Made by a program: the position numbers and the translations under genes. A stretch of 64,000 bases of DNA. It comes from Gordonia bronchialis DSM 43247 (lineage in GTDB: Bacteria; Actinomycetota; Actinomycetes; Mycobacteriales; Mycobacteriaceae). The notes under the pieces were generated by a model that saw nothing but the letters and a program-made list of their open reading frames with translations, was not told the DNA's origin and did no database searches. This document shows, piece by piece, positions 9,224 to 19,052 of the stretch. Each line of letters starts with the position of its first letter. Position 1 is the first letter of the stretch. The stretch is from assembly GCF_000024785.1 (NCBI RefSeq), contig NC_013441.1, positions 1,612,001 to 1,676,000 of the forward strand. The letters run 5' to 3'.

Positions 9224-9919
9224 ATGGCCATCAGTCGCTCGCCCGAAGGAGGCGAGGTGCAGCGCGCCCCCCGCGCCCGGATGACGGGTGCCCAGCGCCG
9301 CCTGCAGCTCATCGAGGTGGCCCGGGGCCTGTTCGCCGAGCGCGGCTTCGAGGGCACCTCGATCGAGGAGATCGCGCAGCGCGCGGGGGTGTCCAAGCCG
9401 ATCGTGTACGAACACTTCGGCGGCAAGGAGGGACTCTACGCGGTGGTCGTCGACCGCGAGATGGAGACCCTGCTGGAGATGGTCACCCAGTCGCTGACCC
9501 GCAACCGCTCGTTGTATCGCATCCAACAGGTCGCCCTGGCGCTGCTCACCTACATGGAGGAACGCACCGACGGATTCCGCATCCTCGTGCGCGGGGACAG
9601 CGCTGCGAGCACGAGCGAAACCGCGACGTACTCAAGCCTTCTCAACGATGCCATCAGCCAGGTGGAGCACATCCTTGCCGGCGACTTCGAACGTCGGGGC
9701 TTTGATCCCAGCCTCGCCCCGCTCTACGCGCAGGCGCTGGTCGGCATGGTGTCGGTGACGGCCCAGTGGTGGCTCGACGTTCGCGAACCCTCCAAAGAGG
9801 TGGTCGCTGCGCACCTGGTCAACCTGTGCTGGAACGGACTGACCCGCCTCGACCCGAATCCGGTACTCGTCGAATCTGATTATGCGGAACCCAAGGAGTC
9901 TGGCGCCGAGGACGTTTGA
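9224..9919 (+). CDS. TetR-family regulator (Rv1019-like)
   Basis: The N-terminal helix-turn-helix domain is clear (RRLQLIEVARGLFAERGF, then TSIEEIAQRAGVSKPIVYEHFGGKEGLY), followed by a helical ligand-binding domain; total length about 231 aa. The neighbour order glmU - TetR - mfd is known in M. tuberculosis (Rv1018c-Rv1020), so this is probably the Rv1019 counterpart. Two starts are possible: ATG 9224, supported by a -10 box at leaderless spacing, or GTG 9257, which has AGGAGG nearby. The ligand and targets are unknown; the divergent SnoaL-like gene is a candidate target. Confidence 0.88.
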   Translation: MAISRSPEGGEVQRAPRARMTGAQRRLQLIEVARGLFAERGFEGTSIEEIAQRAGVSKPIVYEHFGGKEGLYAVVVDREMETLLEMVTQSLTRNRSLYRIQQVALALLTYMEERTDGFRILVRGDSAASTSETATYSSLLNDAISQVEHILAGDFERRGFDPSLAPLYAQALVGMVSVTAQWWLDVREPSKEVVAAHLVNLCWNGLTRLDPNPVLVESDYAEPKESGAEDV

Positions 9920-9931
9920 ACTGCGCCCACT

Positions 9932-10110
9932 CCCGCTGGTTGAGCCGCGACGGACGAGCGTCGCGAGTCCGCCGCGCGTCGAAACCATCAGCGAGACAAG
10001 GATGTCCGCAACCACGGCGGTTGCACGGTGGGCGCTTGTGCAGGCGGCTTACGGTGGTTTCGACGCGGCTCGGTCTCGCTACGCTCGACCGTGCCGGCTC
10101 AACCAGCGGG
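9932..10110. repeat. inverted-repeat element between convergent genes
   Basis: CCCGCTGGTTGAGCC (9932-9946) is the exact reverse complement of 10096-10110, and inside them GCGTCGAAACC (9976-9986) is the exact reverse complement of 10056-10066. The arms are about 55 nt long and enclose about 70 nt. The whole sits in the 281-bp gap between the TetR gene (+) and the dioxygenase gene (-). Similar sequences (CTGGTTGAGC...TCGAAACC) recur between genes in Gordonia and relatives, to my knowledge. No coding capacity was found. Confidence 0.7.
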
Positions 10111-10190
10111 AAAGGTCCCGGCTCAACCAGCGGAAAAGGTCCCGGCTCAACCAGCAGGAAAAGGTGCTGGCTCGCCCAGCGGGAAAGGTG
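10094..10190. repeat. four 24-25 bp tandem repeats
   Basis: Four units begin at 10094, 10118, 10142 and 10167. The consensus is CCGGCTCAACCAGCGG followed by GAAAAGGT and one or two variable bases. The first unit is also the right arm of the larger inverted repeat. The units end just before the stop codon of the dioxygenase gene (10201). Confidence 0.85.
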
Positions 10191-10200
10191 CCGCCTCCGG

Positions 10201-11010
10201 TCAGGCGAGCACCAGGCTGCGCTTGGCCAAGCCCATCCAGAATCCGTCGATGACCTGATCGGGTTGTTGCTCCGGGTCGGTGCTGGCGCCGAGCGCCACG
10301 AACAGCGGTGCGAAATGCTCGATCGTCGGATGCGCGTACGGCATACCCGGCGCGCGATTGCGGAAGTCGATGAGCGACTCCACATCTCCTGCGGCGAAGC
10401 GTTCGTGTGCCCAGGCGTCGAACTCGGCAGACCACGTGGGTGGCGTGGCCTCGGGGCGCCGGTCGGTGAGGTAGGGGAGGCCGTGGGTGGTGAAGCCGGA
10501 ACCGATGATGAGGACGCCTGCGTCGCGCAGCGGGGCCAGCCGGCGGCCGAGTCCGAGGAGGTGTTCGGGGTCGAGCGTCGGCAGCGAGATCTGCAGGACG
10601 GGCACATCGGCGTCGGGGTACATGACGGTCAGCGGTACATAGGCGCCGTGGTCGAGACGGCGATCGGGATCGTGTGCCACCGGCTCGCCGTCGGGCATCA
10701 GTGATTCGACGGTCCGGGCGAGGTCCGGTGCGCCCGGCGACCAGTAGGTGGTCTCGTAGTAGCGGTCGGCAAAGCCCCAGAAGTCGTAGGTGAGTGGGGT
10801 GCTCGCGTCGGTGGAGCCGATGGTCAGCGGGGCCGCCTCCCAGTGTGCCGAGACGACGAGGATGGCCGACGGCCTGGGGAGTTCACGAGACAGGTCGCGC
10901 AGCTGATCCACCCACACCTCGCTGTCGACGAGTGGCGGCGCTCCGTGGCTGAGGAACAATGCGGGCACCGGCCCCGACGACGGCTCCGAAAGGCTTGCTG
11001 ACATGGACAT
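10201..11010 (-). CDS. LigB/DODA-type extradiol ring-cleavage dioxygenase family protein
   Basis: The 269-residue protein has the class III extradiol dioxygenase pattern: ALFLSHGAPPLVDS near the N terminus (metal His), VVSAHWE, LDHGAYVPLTVMYP and GSGFTTHGL. This is the YgiD/DODA-like branch that cleaves catecholic rings with non-heme Fe(II) or Zn. The natural substrate is unknown. Starts at ATG 11010 or ATG 11004 are equally plausible; no clear ribosome-binding site. It is divergent from mfd (11126) and convergent with the TetR gene across the repeat region. Confidence 0.85.
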   Translation of the reverse strand: MSMSASLSEPSSGPVPALFLSHGAPPLVDSEVWVDQLRDLSRELPRPSAILVVSAHWEAAPLTIGSTDASTPLTYDFWGFADRYYETTYWSPGAPDLARTVESLMPDGEPVAHDPDRRLDHGAYVPLTVMYPDADVPVLQISLPTLDPEHLLGLGRRLAPLRDAGVLIIGSGFTTHGLPYLTDRRPEATPPTWSAEFDAWAHERFAAGDVESLIDFRNRAPGMPYAHPTIEHFAPLFVALGASTDPEQQPDQVIDGFWMGLAKRSLVLA

Positions 11011-11112
11011 ATGGTAGTCAACCGAACTCCGGTCCGGTTGATTCCGGGTGAACTGGGTCACGTCGGCTGTGTCGCGGGCCGTCCAGCTGCGAGCCGGTCA
11101 TCCGCGGGCACC

Positions 11113-11118
11113 TACAAT
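11113..11118 (+). promoter_or_regulatory. -10 box of a leaderless mfd transcript
   Basis: TACAAT ends 7 nt before the GTG at 11126. The spacing fits a leaderless mRNA and decides the mfd start. Confidence 0.5.
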
Positions 11119-11125
11119 TGCTCGA

Positions 11126-14100
11126 GTGTCGACTCCGCGTGCCCTCGTCGGGCTTTCCGAGCTGGCCTGTGCAGACACCGCGATCTCGGGAATCCGCGCC
11201 CGGCGTGACGAAGTGCACGTCGACCTCACCGCCCCCGACGCCGCCCGCCCCTTTGTGGTGGCCTGCCTCGCCAAGGACGCCGATGCGCCCCTGCTCGTGG
11301 TCTCGGCCAACGGACGCGAGGCCGACGATCTGACCGCCGAACTGGCCGAACTGCTCGACGAGCCCGACGCGGTGGCCCAGTTCCCGTCATGGGAGACGCT
11401 CCCGCATGAGCGGCTCTCGCCCAGCGCGGACACGGTCGGTGCGCGATTGGCGGTGCTGCATCGGCTCGCCAACCCCGGGGATTCGCCGTTGCGCGTGGTG
11501 GTCACGACGGTGCGGTCGCTGGTGCAGCCGATGGCGCCCGGACTCGGCGACGTCGCCACCATCAGCCTCGCCGAGGGCTTCGAGATCGACTTCGACGGCC
11601 TGCTCACCGATCTCGTCGAGATGGCCTACGAGCGGGTGGACATGGTCGGCCGCCGCGGTGAGTTCGCGGTGCGCGGCGGAATCCTCGATGTCTTCCCGAC
11701 GACCGCCGACTACCCGGTCCGTGTGGAGTTCTGGGGCGACGAGATCACCGAGATGCGGGCCTTCTCGGTCGCCGATCAACGTAGCCAGCCCGAGGTCGAG
11801 GCGACCCGGGTGGACATCCATCCGTGCCGTGAACTGCTGCTTACCGATGAGATCCGTACTCGCGCAGCTGAACTCGCGTCACAGTTCGAAGGTGATCCGA
11901 CGCTGGCCGAGATGCTGACCAAGCTCGCCGAGGGTATCCCGGTCAACGGGATGGAGGCCCTGATCCCCGCTCTGGTCGACGGGCGGATGCAGCTGCTCAC
12001 CGAGGTGGTCCCGGCCGGCACACGGGTGCTCATCCTGGATCCGGAGAAGGTCCGCACCCGGGCGGCCGACCTGTCGAAGACGGGCGCGGAGTTCCTGGAG
12101 GCGTCGTGGACGGCCGCCGCGATGGGTGCGCAGGGGCCGCTGGACGGACGGTCCTCGCAGGCGCTCGGCGTCGACCTGCAGGCCAGTGCCTACCGTCCGC
12201 TCGACGAGGTGCGCGAGACGACGCTCGCCGCCGGACGGTCCTGGTGGACGATCAGCCCGCTGGCCACCGGTGACGATCACGAGGTGGTGCTCGACCTCGC
12301 GCCGGGGCCGGCTCCGCGCGGCGACGACAACGAGATCGTTGCGGTATTCGCCCAGTTGCGTGCCCATGTCCGAGCCGGGCAGACGGCGGCAATCGTGGTG
12401 GCGGGCAAGGGAACCGCTCAGCGGGTGGGTGAGCGGCTGGCCGATGCCGAGGTTCCGCACGTCATCGCCGAACCGGGCCATCGGCCCGCCCCGGGTGAGG
12501 TGAGCGTCTTCGGCGGTACCCTGCGCCACGGGCTGGTGTGCCCGGACGCCGGCCTGGTCATCGTCACCGAGGCCGACCTGACCGGTACCCGCGTCGCGAA
12601 TGTCCGTGACGGACGCAAACTTCCGGCCAAGCGTCGCAATCAGGTCGACCCGCTGGCGCTCACCGCGGGCGACCTCGTGGTCCACGACCAGCACGGCATC
12701 GGCAAGTTCGTGGAGATGATCGAGCGCACGGTGTCGGGTGCGCGACGCGAGTACCTGGTGCTCGAGTACGCGCCGTCCAAACGGGGGCAGCCCGGCGACC
12801 GCCTGTACGTGCCGATGGATGCCCTCGATCAGTTGTCGCGGTACGTCGGTGGTGAGCAGCCGTCGCTGTCCAAGCTCGGCGGCTCGGACTGGCAGAACAC
12901 CAAACGCAAGGCGCGCAAGGCGGTCCGCGAGATCGCCGGTGAGCTGGTGCAGCTGTATGCGGCCCGGCACGCGGCCCCGGGACATGCCTTCGGGCCGGAC
13001 ACTCCGTGGCAGCAGGAGATGGAGGACGCCTTCGACTTCACCGAGACCGTCGATCAGATGACGGTGATCGGCGAGGTGAAGGCCGACATGGAGCGTCCGG
13101 TGCCGATGGATCGCGTCATCGTCGGCGACGTGGGCTACGGCAAGACCGAGATCGCGGTGCGCGCGGCCTTCAAGGCAGTACAGGACGGCAAGCAGGTCGC
13201 TGTCCTCGTTCCGACGACAATCCTTGCGCAACAGCATCTTCAGACATTCTCCGAGCGAATGTCGGGATTTCCGGTGCGGGTTCGCGGACTGTCCCGCTTC
13301 ACCGACGCCCGTGAGTCCCGGGAGATCATCGACGCGATGGCGACCGGTGAGGTGGACATCGTGATCGGAACCCACCGCCTCCTGCAGACCGGTGTCACCT
13401 GGAAAGACCTCGGTCTGGTCATCGTCGACGAGGAACAGCGGTTCGGCGTCGAGCACAAGGAACACATCAAATCCCTGCGGACCCACGTCGATGTGCTGAC
13501 CATGTCGGCCACGCCCATCCCGCGCACCCTGGAGATGTCGATGGCCGGCATCCGCGAGATGTCGACGATCCTCACCCCGCCGGAGGAGCGGCACCCGGTG
13601 CTGACCTATGTGGGTGCCTACGCCCCCAAACAGGTTGCCGCCGCCATCCGGCGCGAGTTGCTGCGCGACGGTCAGGTGTTCTACGTGCACAACCGGGTCT
13701 CGACAATCGACAAGACCGCCCGCGACATCGCCGCGATGGTTCCCGAGGCGAGAGTTGTTGTGGCGCACGGCCAGATGAACGAGGATCAACTGGAGAAGAC
13801 GGTCTCCGGGTTCTGGAACCGCGAGTTCGACGTGCTGGTGTGTACCACCATCATCGAGACCGGCCTGGACATCTCCAACGCCAACACCCTGATCGTCGAC
13901 CGTGCCGAGAACCTGGGGCTGTCGCAGCTGCATCAGCTGCGGGGCCGGGTGGGCCGCAGCCGCGAACGCGGCTACGCCTATCTGCTCTACAGCCCGGAAC
14001 GTCCGCTGACCGAGACCGCCTACGACCGGCTGGCCACCATCGCGCAGAACAACGAGCTCGGTGCCGGAATGGCGGTGGCGCTCAAGGATCTCGAGTTGCG

Positions 14101-14713
14101 TGGTGCCGGAAACGTGCTCGGTGCCGAACAGTCCGGGCACGTCGCCGGCGTCGGGTTCGATCTGTACGTGCGGCTCGTCGGCGAGGCGGTGGAGGCCTAT
14201 CGGGCCGCTGCGGACGGACAGCCGGTGACCTCGCGTGAGACCGAGGAGGTGCGCATCGACCTGCCGGTCGACGCCCACATCCCGGTCGAGTACGTCGATT
14301 CCGATCGTCTGCGCCTCGAGGCGTACCGCAAACTGGCGTCGGCCATCGACGACGCGGCCGTCGACGGCGTCATCGCCGAGCTGACCGACCGTTACGGCGA
14401 ACCGCCTGTGGAGACCACCCGGTTGGCAGCGATCGCCCGGCTGCGGCTGCGCTGCCGCGAACGGGGGATCACCGAAATCGGTTTGGCCGGAACAGGTCTG
14501 AAGATCTCGCCGTTGCCGCTGCTGGACAGCGAGCAGGTGCGCCTCAAACGTCTGTACTCGGCGGCCAACTACCGGGCCACCACCTCGGTGGTGACGTTGC
14601 CGATCCCGCGGACCGGGGGAGTCGGCTCGGCCCGGCTGCGCGACGACGAACTGATCGTCTACCTGACGACCTTCCTCACCCAGCTCAAACCACTTGCCGA
14701 GACGAGGTCGTAG
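11126..14713 (+). CDS. mfd: Mfd, transcription-repair coupling factor
   Basis: The 1195-residue protein is slightly shorter than M. tuberculosis Mfd (1234). In order it shows a UvrB-like N-terminal module ([20 protein letters not shown], about 95-115), a CarD-like RNA polymerase interaction domain ([17 protein letters not shown], about 514), the translocase motor with Walker [10 protein letters not shown] (about 667) and DEEQRFG (about 767), and the TRG/C-terminal region. Mfd removes RNA polymerase stalled at DNA lesions and recruits UvrA. GTG 11126 is chosen from the leaderless -10 box and because the family similarity begins there. mazG follows after 4 nt. Confidence 0.97.
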   Translation: MSTPRALVGLSELACADTAISGIRARRDEVHVDLTAPDAARPFVVACLAKDADAPLLVVSANGREADDLTAELAELLDEPDAVAQFPSWETLPHERLSPSADTVGARLAVLHRLANPGDSPLRVVVTTVRSLVQPMAPGLGDVATISLAEGFEIDFDGLLTDLVEMAYERVDMVGRRGEFAVRGGILDVFPTTADYPVRVEFWGDEITEMRAFSVADQRSQPEVEATRVDIHPCRELLLTDEIRTRAAELASQFEGDPTLAEMLTKLAEGIPVNGMEALIPALVDGRMQLLTEVVPAGTRVLILDPEKVRTRAADLSKTGAEFLEASWTAAAMGAQGPLDGRSSQALGVDLQASAYRPLDEVRETTLAAGRSWWTISPLATGDDHEVVLDLAPGPAPRGDDNEIVAVFAQLRAHVRAGQTAAIVVAGKGTAQRVGERLADAEVPHVIAEPGHRPAPGEVSVFGGTLRHGLVCPDAGLVIVTEADLTGTRVANVRDGRKLPAKRRNQVDPLALTAGDLVVHDQHGIGKFVEMIERTVSGARREYLVLEYAPSKRGQPGDRLYVPMDALDQLSRYVGGEQPSLSKLGGSDWQNTKRKARKAVREIAGELVQLYAARHAAPGHAFGPDTPWQQEMEDAFDFTETVDQMTVIGEVKADMERPVPMDRVIVGDVGYGKTEIAVRAAFKAVQDGKQVAVLVPTTILAQQHLQTFSERMSGFPVRVRGLSRFTDARESREIIDAMATGEVDIVIGTHRLLQTGVTWKDLGLVIVDEEQRFGVEHKEHIKSLRTHVDVLTMSATPIPRTLEMSMAGIREMSTILTPPEERHPVLTYVGAYAPKQVAAAIRRELLRDGQVFYVHNRVSTIDKTARDIAAMVPEARVVVAHGQMNEDQLEKTVSGFWNREFDVLVCTTIIETGLDISNANTLIVDRAENLGLSQLHQLRGRVGRSRERGYAYLLYSPERPLTETAYDRLATIAQNNELGAGMAVALKDLELRGAGNVLGAEQSGHVAGVGFDLYVRLVGEAVEAYRAAADGQPVTSRETEEVRIDLPVDAHIPVEYVDSDRLRLEAYRKLASAIDDAAVDGVIAELTDRYGEPPVETTRLAAIARLRLRCRERGITEIGLAGTGLKISPLPLLDSEQVRLKRLYSAANYRATTSVVTLPIPRTGGVGSARLRDDELIVYLTTFLTQLKPLAETRS

Positions 14714-14717
14714 CGAG

Positions 14718-15686
14718 ATGACGATTGTGCTGCTGGATCCGAGTCGCCCGGATCTGATCCCGATCCGGGCACGCGGTCTGCTGTCCGGTGCCGTGCTGGT
14801 GACCGAAGACGTACCCGCCGCGGCGCTCTGGGAGTTCGACCACGTGGAGCCGGCCGTGGAGGATTCTGCGGGGACGGATTGGGGCCACGACGACACCGTG
14901 CTGATCAGTACCGACGCGGAGCATCCGATCGTCCGGGCCAGGATCGCACGCGGCGACACCGTGATCGCCGCCCGGCGAGTGCCGGGATCGGCACTTCTGG
15001 AAGCGGTGGCGCTGATGGACACCCTGCGCGGCAACGGTCCGTGGGAGAGCCGGCAGACCCACGCGTCGCTGCGGCGCTACCTGCTCGAAGAGGTCTATGA
15101 GCTGCTCGATGCCATCGATCACGACGATCCGGCGGAACTGTGCGAGGAACTCGGCGACCTGCTACTGCAGGTGCTCTTCCATGCCCGGATCGCCGCCGAC
15201 GATCCCGACGCGCCCTTCGACATCGACGATGTGGCACGCAGCTTCACCCGCAAGGTCTCCGGTCGCACCCCGGGGGTGTTGTCGGGGGCCCACGCCGATC
15301 TCGAGACACAGATCCGGGAGTGGGAGGAGCGCAAGGCCGCCGAGAAGAACCGGGGCTCGGTCCTGGACGGGATCGCGACCACCCAACCGGCTCTCGCGCT
15401 GACGCAGAAGGTCCTCGAACGCCTCACGGCGGCCGACTATCCGGTGGACACCATCGATCCGGACGTGCTGACGGTGACGGTCACCGCCGGTGACGACAGC
15501 GTCGAGGACACGGCCCGGCGTCGCACCCTGGCGCTGATCGACGCGGTGCGTGCAGCCGAGACACGCGCACGGCAGGCCGACCTGACGCTGACCACCCGGG
15601 ATGCCTGGCTGACCGCACTCGCCGAGGGCACCGCAGATCTCGCCGACGGTACCGTCGAGGACACCCCACCGTTACGCCCGCACTGA
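14718..15686 (+). CDS. mazG: MazG, nucleoside triphosphate pyrophosphohydrolase
   Basis: The 322-residue protein has a single MazG domain in its middle: WESRQTHASLRRYLLEEVYE followed by EELGDLLLQVLFHARIA, giving the E-E-x-x-E and E-x-x-D metal ligands. The N-terminal 100 residues resemble the extra domain of mycobacterial MazG (325 aa). It hydrolyses NTPs, including oxidised dNTPs, to NMP and pyrophosphate. The ATG at 14718 lies 4 nt after the mfd stop, so the two are co-transcribed as in M. tuberculosis (Rv1020-Rv1021). Confidence 0.95.
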   Translation: MTIVLLDPSRPDLIPIRARGLLSGAVLVTEDVPAAALWEFDHVEPAVEDSAGTDWGHDDTVLISTDAEHPIVRARIARGDTVIAARRVPGSALLEAVALMDTLRGNGPWESRQTHASLRRYLLEEVYELLDAIDHDDPAELCEELGDLLLQVLFHARIAADDPDAPFDIDDVARSFTRKVSGRTPGVLSGAHADLETQIREWEERKAAEKNRGSVLDGIATTQPALALTQKVLERLTAADYPVDTIDPDVLTVTVTAGDDSVEDTARRRTLALIDAVRAAETRARQADLTLTTRDAWLTALAEGTADLADGTVEDTPPLRPH

Positions 15687-15778
15687 TTTCAATTCGCCGT
15701 CTGCGGCCATGACGATCCCGCCGCGCCCGGGCGCACACCCCTGCGGACATGCGGAAACGGTGCGTGCATCATGGGGGG

Positions 15779-17212
15779 ATGGTTGACCGGAGTTCAGATG
15801 GCGGCAAGCACGAGGCGCATGGTGCGCCCGAGAACGTGATCCTGGTGCATTGGCATGACCTCGGCCGGCATCTGGCGTGTTACGGAGCGCAGGGCGTGGA
15901 GAGCCCTCATCTCGACGATCTGGCCGCGCGGGGAATCCGGTTCAGCGACGCACACGCGACCGCGCCGCTGTGCTCGCCAGCCCGCGGATCACTGTTCACC
16001 GGGCAGTATCCGCACCGGAACGGCCTGGTGGGGCTGGCCCACCATGGCTTCGAGTACCACCCCGGTGTGCGGACCCTGCCAGAGTTGCTCGGCAACGCGG
16101 GCTACCGCACCGTCCTCTACGGTATGCAGCACGAAAGCGCCGACCCGCGCCGCCTCGGCTTCGACGAGGTGGACGTCACCGAGTCACGCTGCGACTACGT
16201 CGTCGCACGCGCCCAGGAATGGCTGACCGACCACGTCGCGCATGGGTTGGACCGGCCGTTCTTCCTCACGGCGGGCTTCTTCGAAACCCATCGGCCCTAT
16301 CCGGCCGACGAGTACGAGCCGGCCGATCCCGACCGGATCGGCGTACCCGGGTTTCTGCCGGACACACCCGAGGTCCGCGAGGATCTCGCCGGTCTGCACG
16401 GCAGTGTCACCGCGGCGGACGCGGCGGTGGGCCGGCTGCTGGCCACCGTCGACGAACTGGGCCTGCGCTCGAGCACCTGGATCGTCTTCGTCACCGATCA
16501 CGGGCTTGCCTTCCCGCGGGCCAAGTCGACGCTGTATGCCGAGGGCACCGGTGTCGCGCTCATCGTCGCCCCGCCACGCTCACGCGACCTCGCCCCGCAG
16601 GTCTACGACGATCTCTTCTCCGGGGTCGACCTCACCCCTACGCTCCTCGACCTGCTCGAGATCCCGGTTCCCGACGACGTCGACGGATACTCGCATGCCG
16701 GTGAGATCCTCACGCGCAGCGGACAACCCGTCCGTGCGGAGGTGTTCACCGAGAAGACCTATCACGATGCCTTCGACCCGATCCGCGCGGTTCGGACCAA
16801 GCAGTTCAGTTATCTGGAGAATTACGCGGAGCGACCCGAACTACTTCTGCCCCTTGATATTGCGGACAGTCTGTCGGCGACGGCCATCGACGCGCAGGTG
16901 ATCGCGGCCCCGCGGGCCCGCGGGGAACTCTATGACCTCCAGACGGATCCGTACGAACGCACCAACCTCGCCGACGACCCGCGATACGCCGACGTGGTGG
17001 TCGCCTTGAGCGCCCGCCTGGCCCGCTGGCGTGCCGAAACCGGTGATGACCTGCCCTCGGAGGAACAGGGAACGGCCATCGCCGAACGGTTCATGGCGGC
17101 CTACCGGGAGAAGGCGGCGCACATGGCACCGGATCAGGAGGCGCTGCCGTCGCGGCATCCCGAAGGCGAGGGCCGCGAACTTGCCGGCGGTGTCACCACC
17201 GTGGCGCGCTGA
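15779..17212 (+). CDS. type I sulfatase (Rv0296c-like)
   Basis: The 477-residue protein has the formylglycine motif CSPARG (C65-x-P-x-R69), in which the Cys must be oxidised by a formylglycine-generating enzyme, followed by SLFTGQYPHRNG. Metal ligands include VTDHGL. A type I sulfatase hydrolyses sulfate esters. No signal peptide is seen, so it is likely cytoplasmic. It is followed by stf0, the same pairing as M. tuberculosis Rv0296c-Rv0295c. The substrate may therefore be a sulfated trehalose or glycolipid, but this is inference. The start is uncertain: ATG 15779 or ATG 15749. Confidence 0.88.
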   Translation: MVDRSSDGGKHEAHGAPENVILVHWHDLGRHLACYGAQGVESPHLDDLAARGIRFSDAHATAPLCSPARGSLFTGQYPHRNGLVGLAHHGFEYHPGVRTLPELLGNAGYRTVLYGMQHESADPRRLGFDEVDVTESRCDYVVARAQEWLTDHVAHGLDRPFFLTAGFFETHRPYPADEYEPADPDRIGVPGFLPDTPEVREDLAGLHGSVTAADAAVGRLLATVDELGLRSSTWIVFVTDHGLAFPRAKSTLYAEGTGVALIVAPPRSRDLAPQVYDDLFSGVDLTPTLLDLLEIPVPDDVDGYSHAGEILTRSGQPVRAEVFTEKTYHDAFDPIRAVRTKQFSYLENYAERPELLLPLDIADSLSATAIDAQVIAAPRARGELYDLQTDPYERTNLADDPRYADVVVALSARLARWRAETGDDLPSEEQGTAIAERFMAAYREKAAHMAPDQEALPSRHPEGEGRELAGGVTTVAR

Positions 17213-17310
17213 CACGCTGCACACACCGGCGCAAATGTAAAGAGTTTGACGCCGGGCGCTCATAAAACCCCAGGTTGCGAAGTGTTTTCGCGTCCAGGAC
17301 ACTTCGTGGG

Positions 17311-18102
17311 GTGTCGACGACGGAAAACTATCTGGTGTGTGCGAGCCAGCGCAGCGGCAGCACCCTGCTGGTGGAATCACTGGCCCACACCGGAGTGGCC
17401 GGGCGCCCGGAGGAGTTCTTTCAGTACTTCGCGACCTCGTCGCAATCGCCACAACCGCGGGAGTGGTTTGCCGGGGTGACGGACCCGGAGATCCTGTCGC
17501 TGCTCGCGCCGCTGGACCACGGCACCGTCGACATCCGCAACACCGACGACTGGCGCAGCGACGTCCTCGCCGCCGGGCGCACCGACAACGGGGTCTGGGG
17601 CGGCAAGCTGATGTGGAATCAGACGCCGCTGCTGATCGCCCGCACCCGCGTCGCGTCGGGATCACTGCGCACCGCAATCCGTTCGTTGTTCGACGGCGCC
17701 GACCCGGTGTACGTGCACGTCTACCGGGAAGACATTGTCCCGCAGGCCGTCTCGATGTGGCGAGCGGTGCAGACGCGAGTCTGGCGCGACGACGGCGGTG
17801 ACCGTTCCGACGACGGCGCGGTCTACCACGCCCGGGGAATCGCTCACCTCGCCGGCATCCTCGCCGAACAGGAACGACAGTGGCGTAAGTGGTTTGCCGC
17901 CGAGGAGATCGAACCCCTCGACATCGAGTTCGTCGAACTCATCAAGGACCCCACGAAGGCCACCGCACGGGTGCTCGAGGCGATCCGGCAGGACCCGGCA
18001 CTCGCGCCGCCGCCACCGCTCAAACCCCAGTCCAATGCGCGCTCCAAGGAATGGGCGCAGCGGTACCGCAAAGACGCGACCCGGAACGGATACCCACAGT
18101 GA
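17311..18102 (+). CDS. stf0: Stf0, trehalose 2-sulfotransferase
   Basis: The 263-residue protein closely follows M. tuberculosis Stf0 (267 aa): the PAPS 5'-phosphosulfate loop ASQRSGSTLLVESL at residues 11-24, then GRPEEFFQYF, PQPREWFAG, NGVWGGKLMWNQTPLL and WRAVQTRVW. Stf0 transfers sulfate from PAPS to the 2-position of trehalose, the first committed step to sulfolipids. The GTG at 17311 was chosen because the family similarity starts there (GTGGG upstream). Its stop overlaps the cysD start (GTGA), so PAPS-making enzymes are translated together with it. Confidence 0.93.
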   Translation: MSTTENYLVCASQRSGSTLLVESLAHTGVAGRPEEFFQYFATSSQSPQPREWFAGVTDPEILSLLAPLDHGTVDIRNTDDWRSDVLAAGRTDNGVWGGKLMWNQTPLLIARTRVASGSLRTAIRSLFDGADPVYVHVYREDIVPQAVSMWRAVQTRVWRDDGGDRSDDGAVYHARGIAHLAGILAEQERQWRKWFAAEEIEPLDIEFVELIKDPTKATARVLEAIRQDPALAPPPPLKPQSNARSKEWAQRYRKDATRNGYPQ

Positions 18103-19052
18103 CAGCAACCGCCGATATAGACCCGACCTCCGACGTCGACCACGTCGCGGCCATCCGTGTGCTCGAGGCCGAGGCCGTCCACATCATCCGGGAGGTGGCC
18201 GCCGAACTCGAGCATCCGGTGCTGCTGTTCTCCGGCGGCAAGGACTCGATCGTGCTACTCCGCCTGGCGGAGAAGGCTTTTCGGCCGGCACCACTGCCGT
18301 TCCCGATCCTGCACGTGGACACCGGGCACAACTTCGACGAGGTGATCGAGTTCCGCGATCGCCGGGTGGCGCCGAGCGCGGACAACCCGGACGGTATCGA
18401 GCTGATCGTGGCCTCGGTGCAGGAGTCCATCGACAGCGGACGGGTTGCCGAGTCGACCGACCCCACCGGTTCCCGCAACCGGCTGCAGACCCGCACCCTG
18501 CTCGACGCCCTCGAGGCCGGCGGATTCGACGCCGCGTTCGGCGGTGCGCGACGCGACGAGGACCGGGCTCGCGCCAAGGAACGCGTCTTCAGCTTCCGCG
18601 ACGAATTCGGTCAATGGGATCCGCGGGCGCAGCGTCCCGAACCGTGGTCCATCTACAACGGGCGCATCCGCCCGCGGGAATCGGTGCGTGTGTTCCCGCT
18701 GTCCAACTGGACCGAACTGGACATCTGGCGCTACATCGAGCTCGAGGACCTCGAACTGCCGTCCATCTATTTCGCCAGTGAGCGTGCGGTTTTCGACCGT
18801 GACGGGATTCTGCTCGCGGTGTCGGACCACTCGCAGCCCGACGATCCGGCGTCGGTGCGCTCCGAATGGGTGCGCTACCGCACCGTCGGCGACCTCACCA
18901 TCACCGGGGCCGTCCGCTCCCGGGCCACCACCATCCCCGAGATCATCGCCGAGATCAGCGAGGCCACCGTGTCCGAGCGCGGTGAGACCCGTGCCGACGA
19001 CCGCACGTCGAGTGCCGCGATGGAAGACCGCAAACGCGAAGGATACTTCTGA
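18099..19052 (+). CDS. cysD: CysD, sulfate adenylyltransferase subunit 2
   Basis: The 317-residue protein is an ATP pyrophosphatase-type enzyme with the PP-loop SGGKDS at residues 45-50 and HVDTGHNFDEVIEFRD downstream. With CysN it makes adenosine 5'-phosphosulfate from sulfate and ATP. It starts at GTG 18099, overlapping the stf0 stop, and ends overlapping the cysNC start (TGATG). The C terminus EDRKREGYF matches the usual MEKKKREGYF-like end of CysD. Confidence 0.95.
   Translation: MTATADIDPTSDVDHVAAIRVLEAEAVHIIREVAAELEHPVLLFSGGKDSIVLLRLAEKAFRPAPLPFPILHVDTGHNFDEVIEFRDRRVAPSADNPDGIELIVASVQESIDSGRVAESTDPTGSRNRLQTRTLLDALEAGGFDAAFGGARRDEDRARAKERVFSFRDEFGQWDPRAQRPEPWSIYNGRIRPRESVRVFPLSNWTELDIWRYIELEDLELPSIYFASERAVFDRDGILLAVSDHSQPDDPASVRSEWVRYRTVGDLTITGAVRSRATTIPEIIAEISEATVSERGETRADDRTSSAAMEDRKREGYF

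Noticed and set aside
10094..10190. Possible CRISPR array
   Set aside because: The units are contiguous tandem repeats of 24-25 bp with no unique spacers and no cas genes nearby.
11879..15034. A 1051-codon open frame on the minus strand across mfd and mazG
   Set aside because: It is antisense to two genes with clear protein families, has no recognisable domain, and reads like high-GC shadow sequence rich in Arg, His, Gly and Asp.
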